From contig KV921021.1 of assembly GCA_002081555.1 (NCBI GenBank), positions 1 to 53,795 on the forward strand: 53,795 nucleotides of DNA, in the 5' to 3' direction. The position numbers and the translations under genes were made by a program. This document shows, piece after piece, positions 22,961-34,100 of the stretch; within the stretch, counting starts at the first letter, position 1; each line of letters opens with the position of its first letter. This DNA comes from Protostelium mycophagum. Taxonomy: Eukaryota > Evosea > Variosea > Protosteliida > Protosteliaceae. Under the pieces are notes generated by a model. That model was given only the letters and a program-made list of their open reading frames with translations, ran no database searches and had not been told where the DNA came from.

Positions 22961-25227
22961 ATGAAGCTTGTGGCGGGTCATGGTGGCTTTCTTGGCCTCG
23001 CTCTGTTCTTCGGGGTGATGTGGATGGGTGTATTACCACATGTGTATGATATCTTCAATGAAAACACTCGAGAAGTAACAACAAATACTGGAAGAGAGCC
23101 TTTAGCTCTTCTGGGAGTCACAAAGACATTGGACGGACAGCAATCAAGTGGCAGGTTCTGCAGTTATCAAAATGATGCATGTCACTGGACGATTTATTTC
23201 AAGGTGAGAGGAGTTTAGCTGAGATCATCAGAATGATCCTGTAAGAACGTGGGAATATGGTTCATCCCAGGCATCGTCATCGCTGTATTTACTCTTCTGG
23301 GGTTTTTCATCTTCTGTTTTGGGAGATTATGCTGCAACACATTTGGCGGAAAGAAGAGGTCTGTTGGTTGCTGTTGTCCTGGTCTTCCACAGGACTTCCC
23401 AGGTTATTCTGGACGATCAGTCTTCCTTGTCAAATTTGCCGTCTTTGTGTGTTTCATGCTTGCACTGTGAGTATAGAAGCATGTTTGATTAAAAATAATG
23501 GGATAAGCGGATTTTTGGTTTTGGGATTTGTGGGTTCAAAAGCAGTCAGTACTGGAGTCACGACTTTAGAAACCAATCTTCTCTCTTCTGGAAATGATAT
23601 AATCAACATGGCGATCAACATCAATGCGTCTCTGGCCAATGTTCAAGAGGCCAACGCTCAAGCTGGAACTGTAGGTAGAATCATACTCACATACCGGCTG
23701 ATGTCTTTCAGCTTCAAACACTCATCGAGAAAGGGAACAGCACACTAAATTTATTGAGGACATTCTCTGGTTACATTGACCTCTATAATAAGTACAGAGA
23801 TTATGGCACAATCGCCGCTTTAGGTTTGTCATCCATCTTTCTATTTCTGGGAAGCTGTGGTGCGGTCTGCAATTGGAGGTGGTGTGCCCTCATGTGAGTT
23901 CATTACCTCAAAATTTATCCACTGAAAGTTAACCTAGCCCTGGCCTATTAAGTTTCTTAGCTCTAATTATTGTCGGCATTATCTTCTCTCTTCATCTTGG
24001 TGTGTACGCGGTCGGTTATGATGCATGCGCCGAGATCAGTAAGTCATCTTGTTTACTTGGAGGTGGACTGACACACTAAGATATCTTTGTTCAGAATACA
24101 ACAACCCCGACGCCTTTTAGTGAAGCGATCAATTGTACAGAGTTCATACCAGTCAAAAATTTTGTTGTCAATTTGGCAGAGGAAGCTACGACAGTAGCCT
24201 GCAGCGGTGCCTTGGACCTCTGTTCGAAACCACATGTCTTCTGTAATTCCACCTTCACGAGCCAAAATTGCACCGTAGGGACACTACCTATTTTCCTTAA
24301 CACTACGGTGAGTTTATATTCTGTGCCACCGAGACTGAAGTTGGCAGATTGTAGAGGACACACTCATAGGGTGTACGGGCTCGTCCGATTGTCCATTCAC
24401 GGGAAGCTGTACAACAGGATATACAATATGCTACGAGCAAAACACTACTTTTATAGACTGCGCAGTAAGCTGCCGAAATTCCGACTTCCTCAATTTGACG
24501 GCAACCGTTAATTCCTCACTAACCACGATGTTTGAATACGAGAGCATCTTATTTACACAAGCGATTCCGCTTCTCAGTTGCGAATTCTTCCAGCAAGCGA
24601 TCAACGGCACTTCCAACGCTTTATGTGTTGTGATGATGTGAGTTTAACACAATACACGAAAATACTAATAGAATGACAGGAATGGGATATTGAAGATTGC
24701 GGTAGCCAGTCCTCTCATTGCCGTATTCACAGTAATTGGAATCTTTGGAATGATGATGGGCTGGAAGAGATTTAGCTCAGACGCGACAAGACAGAAACTC
24801 GGACGAATCGCCCCGATGTATAATGTGAGTCTACCCCAGCTGTAGATTCAGATTTAACTTTGCGCAGGAAGATAACAACATAAAACCGTCTTATGTGCCA
24901 ATGGCCCTGCAAGTACAACCACAAAACTACGGCAACGTAATAATCCCTCCCCCACAATATATACAGGTACGAACTCTCATAAAAATATCTTCTAATGAAT
25001 ATTAGCCTGCACCTGTCCACATGATTGACCCGAACCCTCAACCCTCTGGAGGCCCTGTGCGGCAAGTGTTGCAGCCGAGCAATTATACCAGTGTGGTTAT
25101 GGGAGGACAATCAATGCAATTACCACAAGGCCAACCGCCTCAATACATGAGGGTCGATCCAGGCCAGAATCAAGTACAGCCAGTTTATTTTCATCAGGTA
25201 GAAGACTCAAGATTTCGAAACGACTGA
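22961..25227 (+). CDS. Multi-pass plasma-membrane protein, tweety/prominin-like layout
   Basis: Several exons give about five membrane segments: near residues 10-30 (FLGLALFFGVMWMGVL), the next exon (IWFIPGIVIAVFTLLGFFIFCFG), FLVKFAVFVCFMLAL, the pair LGLSSIFLFLGSC and LALIIVGIIFSLHLGVYAV, and a last one at about 24700 (VAVFTVIGIFGMMMGWK-like). Large loops between them carry cysteines and N-glycosylation sequons (NAS, NTT). The cytoplasmic tail is rich in Pro, Gln, Asn and Tyr. This topology, with Cys-rich loops and a CCC-rich first cytoplasmic loop, resembles tweety-type or prominin-like families, but no family signature is certain. AATAAA lies about 40 bp after the stop. Confidence 0.65.
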
Positions 25228-25263
25228 TGAAACTCCAGACATAATAACACGCAACGATTTAAA

Positions 25264-25269
25264 AATAAA
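25264..25269 (+). terminator. Poly(A) signal AATAAA of the membrane-protein gene
   Basis: AATAAA 36 bp after the TGA stop, in the 179-bp convergent spacer before the MAP3K gene. Confidence 0.45.
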
Positions 25270-25405
25270 GAAAGAATAATGTATAATGGAGTTTTTCGAA
25301 TCCTTTATGTCTTTGGTGGATCTGAATCTGGCCGAAGAGGAACATCTCGACTGCGTCGTGACGTCATGTACAAATAAGTATCTACAATTTGGTCGTCCGT
25401 AGCTT

Positions 25406-28053
25406 TCAATCCGTTGATGTCCTTGATTGACTGCAACGTTCAGCTTTCTTTAAAGATTTGATGTCACCTGTAATAGCGGTGTCCCCTTGACTAATTTTTC
25501 TGTTCCTCTCTTGGCACTTCTCCGCACAAAATTGACCAGCGTTGTGTGGTCGATCTGAAAGATTGAATAGATACTCGAGGAAATCAAAGCTGACCTCTTT
25601 GATCTCTTCCTCTTCATCGGTGCTGCCGTCATCTTCCGCGACATCATCATCATCTAAGTCGAGCGGTTCGATGACTCTCGGTACAGACTTTCTCTTCTCT
25701 TCCATTGGTGGTGAGACAGAGCGCGTTATTGATGGCGATGAGGGGGTATTCCTCAGCTTACTTTCTACCCAGCTCATATTACGCTTCTGAGGACATGGTT
25801 ACTCTTGTCCTATTCGCTGTACAAGAGAAACTTACATCTGGACTGACGCGTGCCGAATTATTGGGAGCCCAGGATGGCTCTTCCATTGGGTTGAAATCAT
25901 CATGATCTCTGTATATCTCACCTAATCGGATTAATAAACCAAATGAAGAGGTCCTCACCTTCTCCCTTGGAGGAACTTCTTGACAGAGAATTCGAACTGG
26001 TCAATCCTCTCACAAAACTCTGCTCTCTCATCAATGTGGGGCTCGCTTTGGGCAAGATTCTGTCAGCTGTGCTAGGCTTCAAAGGTACCACTGGGCTGCT
26101 CAACCTCTTGGTCTGGGATGTTGATCTTGAGCTTGATCTATTCAACTGTCCTTCAGAAGGTGGTCTCACAAATTTATGAGCGAGAAGTCTGGATGCGTTG
26201 GGTCTCTCTTGCGGGTTCCTGAGATGTCCATTACTTGAACAGAATTACGTCTTCTTATCATACCTTTTGAAACATTGTACAAGAAAATCTTTCATTTCGG
26301 GAGGCATCGTGTCGATGAGTGGAGGGGTTGTACCGTCTGATGCAATATGGAAGAGTGCGGAGATATGATCTTGAATCTCATACCAGGGGGGCTTCCCCGT
26401 GAACATTTCATATACTGTACATCCCACACTCCAAATATCTGCTTGTCTGTCCGAAATAAGTGAATTATCAATGAAATTTCGAGATATACCGTCCGTGTCC
26501 AGACTGTCTGATCACTTCTGGTGCCATGTAATATGGTGTTCCAGTCAAAGAGCGCAGGCCATTGTGCGCATTGATCAGCCCTGATGTGATGAACACAAGA
26601 TCAAAACCCTGGACACACCTTCTAATTTCTTTGATGCTCCAAAATCGGCCAGCTTGACTACTCCGTTGTTGTCCACCAAGATGTTCGCTCCTTTAATGTC
26701 TATAATCGTGATTAGAACAGAGACATTCCGCAGACGCACCTCGGTGTATGATCTTATGGCGATGTAAATAATCTAAACCCGCCAGAATTTGTCGTGTGTA
26801 CACTTTGATGATGTTTTCACTAAAGCGTCCAAATCTCTGCAGCAAAGCAGATATCGAACCACCTGGAGCATATTCCAAGAAAATATTCAGGCATCCGTCT
26901 TCTATGGCAGTACCATAATATCTTTTAGTTCTCAGTCAGATTTGTTATAATCTATAAATCAATTGGGACTACCTGACTATGTTTTCATGATACAATTCTC
27001 CCATTACAGCCACTTCTTGTTCGAATAAGGCAATCTACAACGGTAAACAAATCTATTTTAATGATTTTCATCGGTGTCCAAAAATAAAATAATCATTCCA
27101 TGCACTCACATCGTGTGATGTCTTGGCCGCATCATTACTCAGTAAATATACTTGTTTGACTGCCAGTAGCTCTCCTGTGTCTAAATTTAATCCCAAACAG
27201 ACTTTGCCAAAAGCTCCTGATCCTATCAAATTTCCTTTCTGCCATCTGATTGCAGTGAGTGACTCATTACGCTCAGAGGTCCTGAAAAATATACCGTATT
27301 TGTCTATATGTATTTGGTGTGGGTTTTTGTTCTTCTAAAACCTGTTTTCTTTAGCAATTGAAATGTTGCTTGGTGTCTTTCCATCAGAAGGCTTACCTCT
27401 CTTTCCATTGAATCAAAATAACCGTCATTATCTACATCATCTCCGTCACCCTGATCAGCTTTCCTTGTGTCATCGCAGCTCCACATGGAATCTGAAGAAA
27501 ATCAAAATATAGAAATATAGGCCACTTTAACACCGCACCTACTGACATGGCCAGAGAACTCTGCACAGAATGCCCCTCAAGCTCATTATTTGTAGTTAAT
27601 GAACCGGATCTTGATTTCGCCCCAATCTGGCGATTGTCACCGATCATACTCGAAGGATTTCATCGTGATCAATATTCGAATCATCTGCACTCTTCTCACC
27701 TCATTTTGAGGCAGATCTTCGGCTACCTCGTCGTCTGTATCGTCTAAACTGATTCCATATTTGTCGTGTGAAATTTTTGCTTGTGTCTTTCTCAGTGCTG
27801 CGTCCGCGATGCCTTCCAAATGTGATGGACCCGCAGGTGCGCTTCGAGCACTGCCGAGTCTTCTCATCACCCATGTCACATTCGAAGACGAGTCATTCAG
27901 CCCGTCTTCTCTCGGGCTGGTCTCCGCTTTCACCTGCAGAATTAGGCTCTGCGGAGACTTAATCATGAGTAATACTCTACCTGTCTGCTCATATTGACAC
28001 CCATCTTGCTGTGTGGTGTTTATATCAACTGGTATACACTTATAGAATCCCAT
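25406..28053 (-). CDS. MAP3K of the NPK1/ANP-MEKK type
   Basis: A serine/threonine kinase domain sits in the middle (about 27300 down to 26200). It has the Gly loop [15 protein letters not shown], the catalytic Lys in [24 protein letters not shown], the catalytic loop IIHR joined by an intron to [17 protein letters not shown], the activation segment [11 protein letters not shown] and [21 protein letters not shown] and DIKGANIL are MAPKKK signatures, so this kinase should phosphorylate a MAP2K. The N-terminal region (from about 28053) is low in known domains, with Ser- and acidic-rich stretches. The C-terminal tail has Ser-rich and Asp/Glu-rich parts. The start ATG at 28053 is tentative, and the last exons before 25406 are less certain than the kinase core. 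Confidence 0.88.
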
Positions 28054-28470
28054 GAAGGCCGTGGTCGGCACTGGAAATGATCACCTCACAATCAATCTCT
28101 GAAAGGACAATTCTGAAGCGGTAAAGTTAATCGTAGGCTTGGAAGGCTAATTATCCAGTTGGTTCGTATTTAGAGATCAGGAAGCTTATCTGCTTTCTCT
28201 TTCGGCTTTTTTAAGTATCGAGCTTCTACAACGCACACGGTCTTGTTGCTGACACGGTAACAGCCGTAAATCAATCAAGTGCACATTTTATCCAACCACG
28301 ACATCGTCCCAGGCTTCCCAGAGACATCACAAATAATATGCTCATCATGAGGAAGAGTGACGTATTTCATTCTTTATCCTCATCAGCTGAATGAGATTAC
28401 GGATCTAATGGTGTTTCGAGGTTTGCAGTTTGCCTTCATTCATCAGATAGACATAAATATATCTTGCATG
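28054..28470. other. Intergenic spacer between OMA1-like and MAP3K genes
   Basis: About 420 bp. It should hold the MAP3K 5' region on the minus strand. One TCTACAACG word sits at about 28223. No separate gene is visible. Confidence 0.45.
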
Positions 28471-30012
28471 TCAAGAAATCCAATTGAACAGAAGAGATTT
28501 TGGATGGCGCGTGTGCCAAAGACATTTCTTCGAGTGAAAAACTCTCACTTTGTCAGCTTCCATGGCAGCCTTCGGCAGAGACTCTTCAAGCCTTACGACT
28601 CTGTCTTTATGTGGTGGATGTGTGGACAGGTATTTGGGTCCCTGACAGGATGAGAATAATCGACCACATGTCTCAACTTACTTGAGTTTTTTCGACTGTG
28701 GACATCCGCTTCCAGACTTCCGGAGCTTGTCTATAATCATAACACGCCCGAGCCATCAATACTAACCTAGAAATCTCAATGAAAACTCGACAAAATTTCA
28801 AGATGAAAAAGTGTGGTCACCCTATGAGATCAGCTTCCGTCTCTCTTTTTCTGGAAAATGGAAGTGTCAAAGTGACACTTGTCATCTACAACTGTCAGAT
28901 ACATTTACAACTACATTCGTACCAGAGGAACAAGAATCCCAATGTGAAAAACAGAAGAGACAAAAATATTTAATATCCATGTGAATTTGTTGAACCCAAC
29001 ACCTGTACATATCAATCTACAATGAACAAAACGATCAGATGACGTCATCACCCTCAGCGTGGTGGCGGGCGAGCACGTGACCTATCTCGTGAGATAATAC
29101 AGTTGCCATGCCAGCCTCATTTTTCATGAGTGGTAGAATACCCGTAAAAACGCACACTTTTCCACCTATGTATTATTCATTAATATTTAATGATCTTATG
29201 ATCGAGTTTTTCATGTGTGATCATGAAGAGTTACTTGATATCTTTGTGGTATTTTGGAACAGTAAAATATCTTGGATAAACATAATAAGATACAAAAGAA
29301 TATTGGTACCTGGTAGCACGAAAGCGTTAACTTGTGGGTCCTGTATCACGATCCACTCCCATTCCAATTTTTGTAAATCTGGAATACCACTGGATGCCAC
29401 AATCCTCTCTCCTACCTTTCTGATTGCCTGTGTGTGCTAAAGATATCATTATATTATTCTTGTATGTCATGGCAATGTCCATAAACATTAGGACTCAGCT
29501 CGAAAAGTCTCTGGTAATAACCGTTCAAAAAGATAATTGGAATTGGTTTTATAACTTCGTGGAACATGAAAGAAGGCTCACTCTATTGTTATCAGGAAGA
29601 ATCTTGTCTTTGTGTTGTTCCAATATCTTTTCAAACATGCCTTTACCCAGCGCATTCTCCTGCTCTTTTGAAAGATCGATCATCCTCCAACGACCTGATG
29701 ACGTCACTCGATGAAATCTGGTGAAAGATACATTACCACTGATTTCCACTTGATCGAGATGTGTGAGGTAATATATACCGAAGAGACCACCAGAGATGCC
29801 TCCCCACTTTAAAACACCCTTTTGATTTCTCTTCCACCATGATCCTTCAAAAGCGCCTTCCTTTTGTCAGACTCATCTGGTTTGATGAATCATGTACCTC
29901 CAAAAGGACGATCGTCTTGTGTCTTCTTCTGCGTAAAGAAGTTCCTCTTAATGTTCGTGTTGTGCCAAGTAAATCGCTGACGTGAACCTCTGTAAAATTG
30001 TCCCCAATTCAT
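28471..30012 (-). CDS. OMA1: OMA1-like M48 zinc metalloprotease, mitochondrial
   Basis: OMA1 is a stress-activated protease of the mitochondrial inner membrane that cleaves OPA1-type proteins. Reading the minus strand gives an Arg-rich, acid-poor N-terminus (MNWGQFYRGSRQRFTWHN) like a targeting peptide. The hydrophobic stretch WGGISGGLFGIYYLTHL follows, then SKEQENALG, VNAFVLPGG, VFTGILPLM, and the zinc site HEIGHVLARH (near 29080). MARACYDYRQAPEVWKRM and a C-terminal THP-R-LEESLPKA block close it. The domain order matches OMA1. An upstream in-frame ATG at 30120 would add 36 residues and lie only 8 bp from the opposite gene's ATG. I prefer 30012 because the peptide from there looks like a mitochondrial presequence. 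Confidence 0.88.
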
Positions 30013-30128
30013 TTGATGAGGCTGAATGTAACGTAACTGGTGAATTGTCCAACAACGCAATTCGCCACGTTGTAGTGAGTTCTTCGCGAAAGTGCGGGAC
30101 TCCCATACACAATCAAACATCCGACATC

Positions 30129-31139
30129 ATGTCTAATCTCCCAGCTCTCCACGAGGAACTCCAACACGCTTTACAGAACATCAGACAGAAGAAAAACTTT
30201 GTAGCTCGTGAATGGGCTGACAAGAAAGCAGGCATTTTGAACGACTATTGCAAGAAGTTCGGTCTTAAGGCAGCTGTTGTCAGTGTCTCAGGAGGAGTCG
30301 ATTCTTCCGTCATCTTGGCCATTTGCCACCATGCCATGTCTTTAGAGGGTGCGTAAAAATAGTGAGATTAGAACTGACTTGACAAAAGGATCACCGATTC
30401 AGCGTGTCGTTGGTGTTGCTCAGCCTATCCATTCCACTGAGAAGATCTGGAAGAGAGCTTTGGAGTTGTCAACACACTTCCCCAAGTCCGAGATCTTCAC
30501 TGTTGATCAGACACCCGTGTTTGATCTCTTGAAACCTCTTGTTGACCGAAACATCGGAGTGGAAGGTTCGTCTTCTGATATCTCCTGTCAAAGTAACATC
30601 CATAGGTGGTAACTTTGCCAGTGGGCAGTTGAGAAGCTACATGAGAACACCTGTTGGATTCTACACCGCACAATTGTTGACCCAAAATGGAACACCAGCG
30701 ATTGTCGTTGGTACAGGAAACAAGGACGAAGATGGGTACCTCTACTACTTCTGCAAGGCTGGTGATGGTGTTGCTGACATCCAGCTCATCGCCGATCTTC
30801 ACAAATCAGAGGTAGTACTCGTGCTTTTCATTACGATCATGATCGTGATCAACTTAGGTTTTCGCCGTAGGAAGAGTGCTCAACGTTCCTCAATCTGTTT
30901 TAGAGGCCGCACCTTCTGCTGACCTCTGGGACGGTCAATCAGACGAAGACGAGCTCGGTTTCACATATGACTTTGTGGAACTCTGGACTACTTACTTGGA
31001 ATCATCCAAAGAGGAGCAGGAGAAGCTGAGAGGTAGCCTGAGCCCTGCTGCACAGCAGGAATTCGACCACTTGGGCGCCAAGGCAGCTGCAGTCCACAGA
31101 AGAAACAGCCACAAGGCTGACTACCCCCTCAACTTGTGA
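30129..31139 (+). CDS. nadE: NAD+ synthase, ammonia-type (single-domain)
   Basis: NAD synthase converts deamido-NAD+ to NAD+ using ATP. Near residues 50-60 is the ATP-pyrophosphatase P-loop [10 protein letters not shown]. Later motifs include [28 protein letters not shown] (family GTGNKSE-like), [22 protein letters not shown] and a C-terminal [17 protein letters not shown], which matches the PSAxLxxxQxDExELGxxY pattern. There is no N-terminal nitrilase (glutaminase) domain and no room for one, so it should use free ammonia. The glutamine-dependent form is the usual one in eukaryotes. The gene has short introns, so it is resident in a eukaryotic genome. The stop TGA is followed by AATAAA after 6 bp. 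Confidence 0.93.
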
Positions 31140-31145
31140 TCCCAC

Positions 31146-31151
31146 AATAAA
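31146..31151 (+). terminator. Poly(A) signal AATAAA of NAD synthase
   Basis: It lies 6 bp after the stop, in the 56-bp convergent spacer before the kinase gene end. Confidence 0.6.
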
Positions 31152-31195
31152 CTCATTTCCTGAAATTGTACAAAAAGAAATTTCTTCCCGAATAA

Positions 31196-34100
31196 TTATT
31201 TATTTTTAGATTCAACTTTAGCCACTTTACGCGGTGACAGCGCGGATAGAGACGGTACAAACGGATTCACAGTGATCCTATTCCATCTACAACCAGTCAG
31301 CATGATCACACAAGAAAATCCAAGAGATTCACCTCGCCGGGTTTGCGTTGTAGTCAGCCTGTATCTGTTGTAGTTGCTCGATAATTGTGAGGGCTGAAGG
31401 TCTCAGGTTCGGGTCTTTATTCCAGCACCATTGCAATAAAGTCGAAATGCTGGTCGGAATTTCCGGTCTGTACAGGTTAATGGATTGAGGATCTACATAG
31501 TTGTAGAATGTGAAATTACCTGATGGAAGGTCGTAGATTTTTCCTGGCCACTTGAATTAACACAGCGGCATCGTACTGCAGGCCTTTATCATCGGAATAA
31601 TATGGGGTCTGGTATTTTCCGAAAAAGACGCGGGAAACCATTTCCTGAGATATTCAGTCATCTACAACGAGACAATGAATACCCACCCATAAAATAATAC
31701 TGAAACTAAAGATATCCTGGATATATTCAAAATTTTTTGTAAATAACGAATACTCTTACCGATTTTGTGCTGTACCCGGCTTGTGTGAATTCTTCTGCTT
31801 CTTTCTTGCTTTCAATTTCCACTCCAGAATAGTAAACTTCTGGCGCCACATACAACTATTTAAATTTCAAAATGTTATCGCGATCATTTCAAAAGTTTGA
31901 TCTTTTGTATCTTTACATCGATGTAGACGAACAACTCACCGGCGTTCCTTTACACTTGAATAAGGTGATGTCCTTGTTCCCCGTTCCCAAAAACCGCGCC
32001 AGACCCAGGTCGCAGATTCGCAGATCGTCACGATCTACAAGCAGATTTGAAGGCTTCAAGTCTCGGTGTATCACCGGTGGCTTCCAAGTGTGAAGAAAGT
32101 GAAGTCCTTTCGCCAGTTTCAAGGCAAAATGGATCACCTAATTTTAAATTAAGATTTTTTTAAAATAAAAATAAACCTGTTCCCAACCAAAGACGTATTC
32201 TTTGTGATTGAGTGTGTCGTGAAGTGTGCCTATCTATATTAATATTTGATTCGAAAAGAATGGCTCGTTGTAGAGGGATTGTCCTTACCTCCACTGATAT
32301 ATTCGGTAATGATACAACAATTGTCACCCAAACTTGCACCATAGAAGAAGACCAAGCTGGGTGTGCGCAACCTGATATGTTGAGAAATTTCAGCGAAATT
32401 TCAGGACGAACCTGGACAAAACTTCGAGTTCTTTTTGAATTTCGATTAGATCTTCCTCGTTTGGAATTTGTTTCATGACCTAAAATAATTATTTTCAATT
32501 AAATATTTTGTTATTATTGAATCATTGTTTTACTAAATAATGATTGAATTTCCAGTATTACTTTTAGAAGAATTGAATTGAATTTGTTTTACCTTGATTG
32601 CCACATCTTGTTGTCTGTACAGCCCTTTGTACACATTCGCAGATGCCCCTATCAAGTCTCAAAATCTCGTTGTAGATGCTCAAATTTCAGAAAAATTACC
32701 CGATCCAACAAGATCTTTGATGTCATAGATCAGATCCTCCGGGTCGATCTGCCAATAATTCCCAGAACTTTCAACTTGTGCTGAGGTGCTACGCACAATG
32801 TGATTGACAGGTGGTGTCTGTGCCATGGCAACCATCTCAACTTGCATATGTTCGATGCCTGAGCTAATCCTGAAAACGGTCAGCTTTTTAAATTCCCAGA
32901 AGATTCAGAGTTTTCCCGCCATATTTTGAATTTCAAAATGGGTCACCTGTTCAATTCTTCTGTGATCCATTCAAAATTCGGCCTTTCTGAAGAGTTTTTG
33001 GTCCAGCACCTAGTCATGAGGTGTTGTAGTTCTTGCGGAATTTCCGGTGAAATTTCAGGTCTCAAGTCTTGTTGTGATACACCCATCAGAATTTCTTGTT
33101 CTGAGAACCGATCGTACGGTGTGCGGCCTGTAAGAACCTCCCAGAGGAGAATTCCTTGAAATTTCAGGGAGAATCGTTGTAGATGCACTCACCGAATGAA
33201 TAGACGTCGACCTTCTCGTTGTAGTCTTCCGCATTCAGAATCTAAATCAAATTAAATTGACAAAAGAAATGGCAAAGAGACCTCAGGTGCAGTCCATGCT
33301 AATGTGGAACAGAAAGTCTTCAACATGTTTTGTCCCTCCAATATTCGGGCGACACCAAAGTCTGAAAGCTTGATGTGGTAGTTCTGTCCCACCAGTACAT
33401 TCGATGACTTTAAGTCCTGAAATATTGATTATTTTCTTGTGCATTTATTGGTCCTTTTTTGTACAAGAAGTTTGAAATAAAATATTGATCAATAATAAAT
33501 AATAAATCACCCTATGGACAATTGGGGGTCTGAGTGAGTGTAGATAGTGTACTCCAGATGCTATTTCCAAGGAGATGCGTAATCTAATAGCCCATGATAA
33601 CCTTTCTCCCTCGTTCTGAAGAACGGTTCTCAGACTGCCTTGTTCCATGAACTCGGTGACCATATAGATATTCTGCCCTTGTACAGATGTCCCCATATAC
33701 CTATTATTCTCAGTCTACATCATTGTAGTTGTAGACTGATTGCACTTACATCAAAATGTTTGGAAATCTTAACCGCTTCATCATGGCTATCTCTTGTCGG
33801 AATCTGTTCATCGCCTCATTATCTCTATTCGTGTTTTGACTTGGGCTCTTCCATGGGTTACCACTCTCCCTCTCTCCCACATTATTAACCTATCATCCGT
33901 TTACAATCACGTCTACAACGACAAGTCTTGAAATACTTTATCCCGTCGATACCCAAAAAAAATCGTGAAAATTCCGTCTACAACGAGTTGAATTACCTTC
34001 TTGATTGCCACGCGAATACCCTTCCAAGAACCTTCGTACACTTTCCCATCCCCTCCCTGTCCTATTTTTCTGACCAGCTTCAACTGTCTGAAATCGATAG

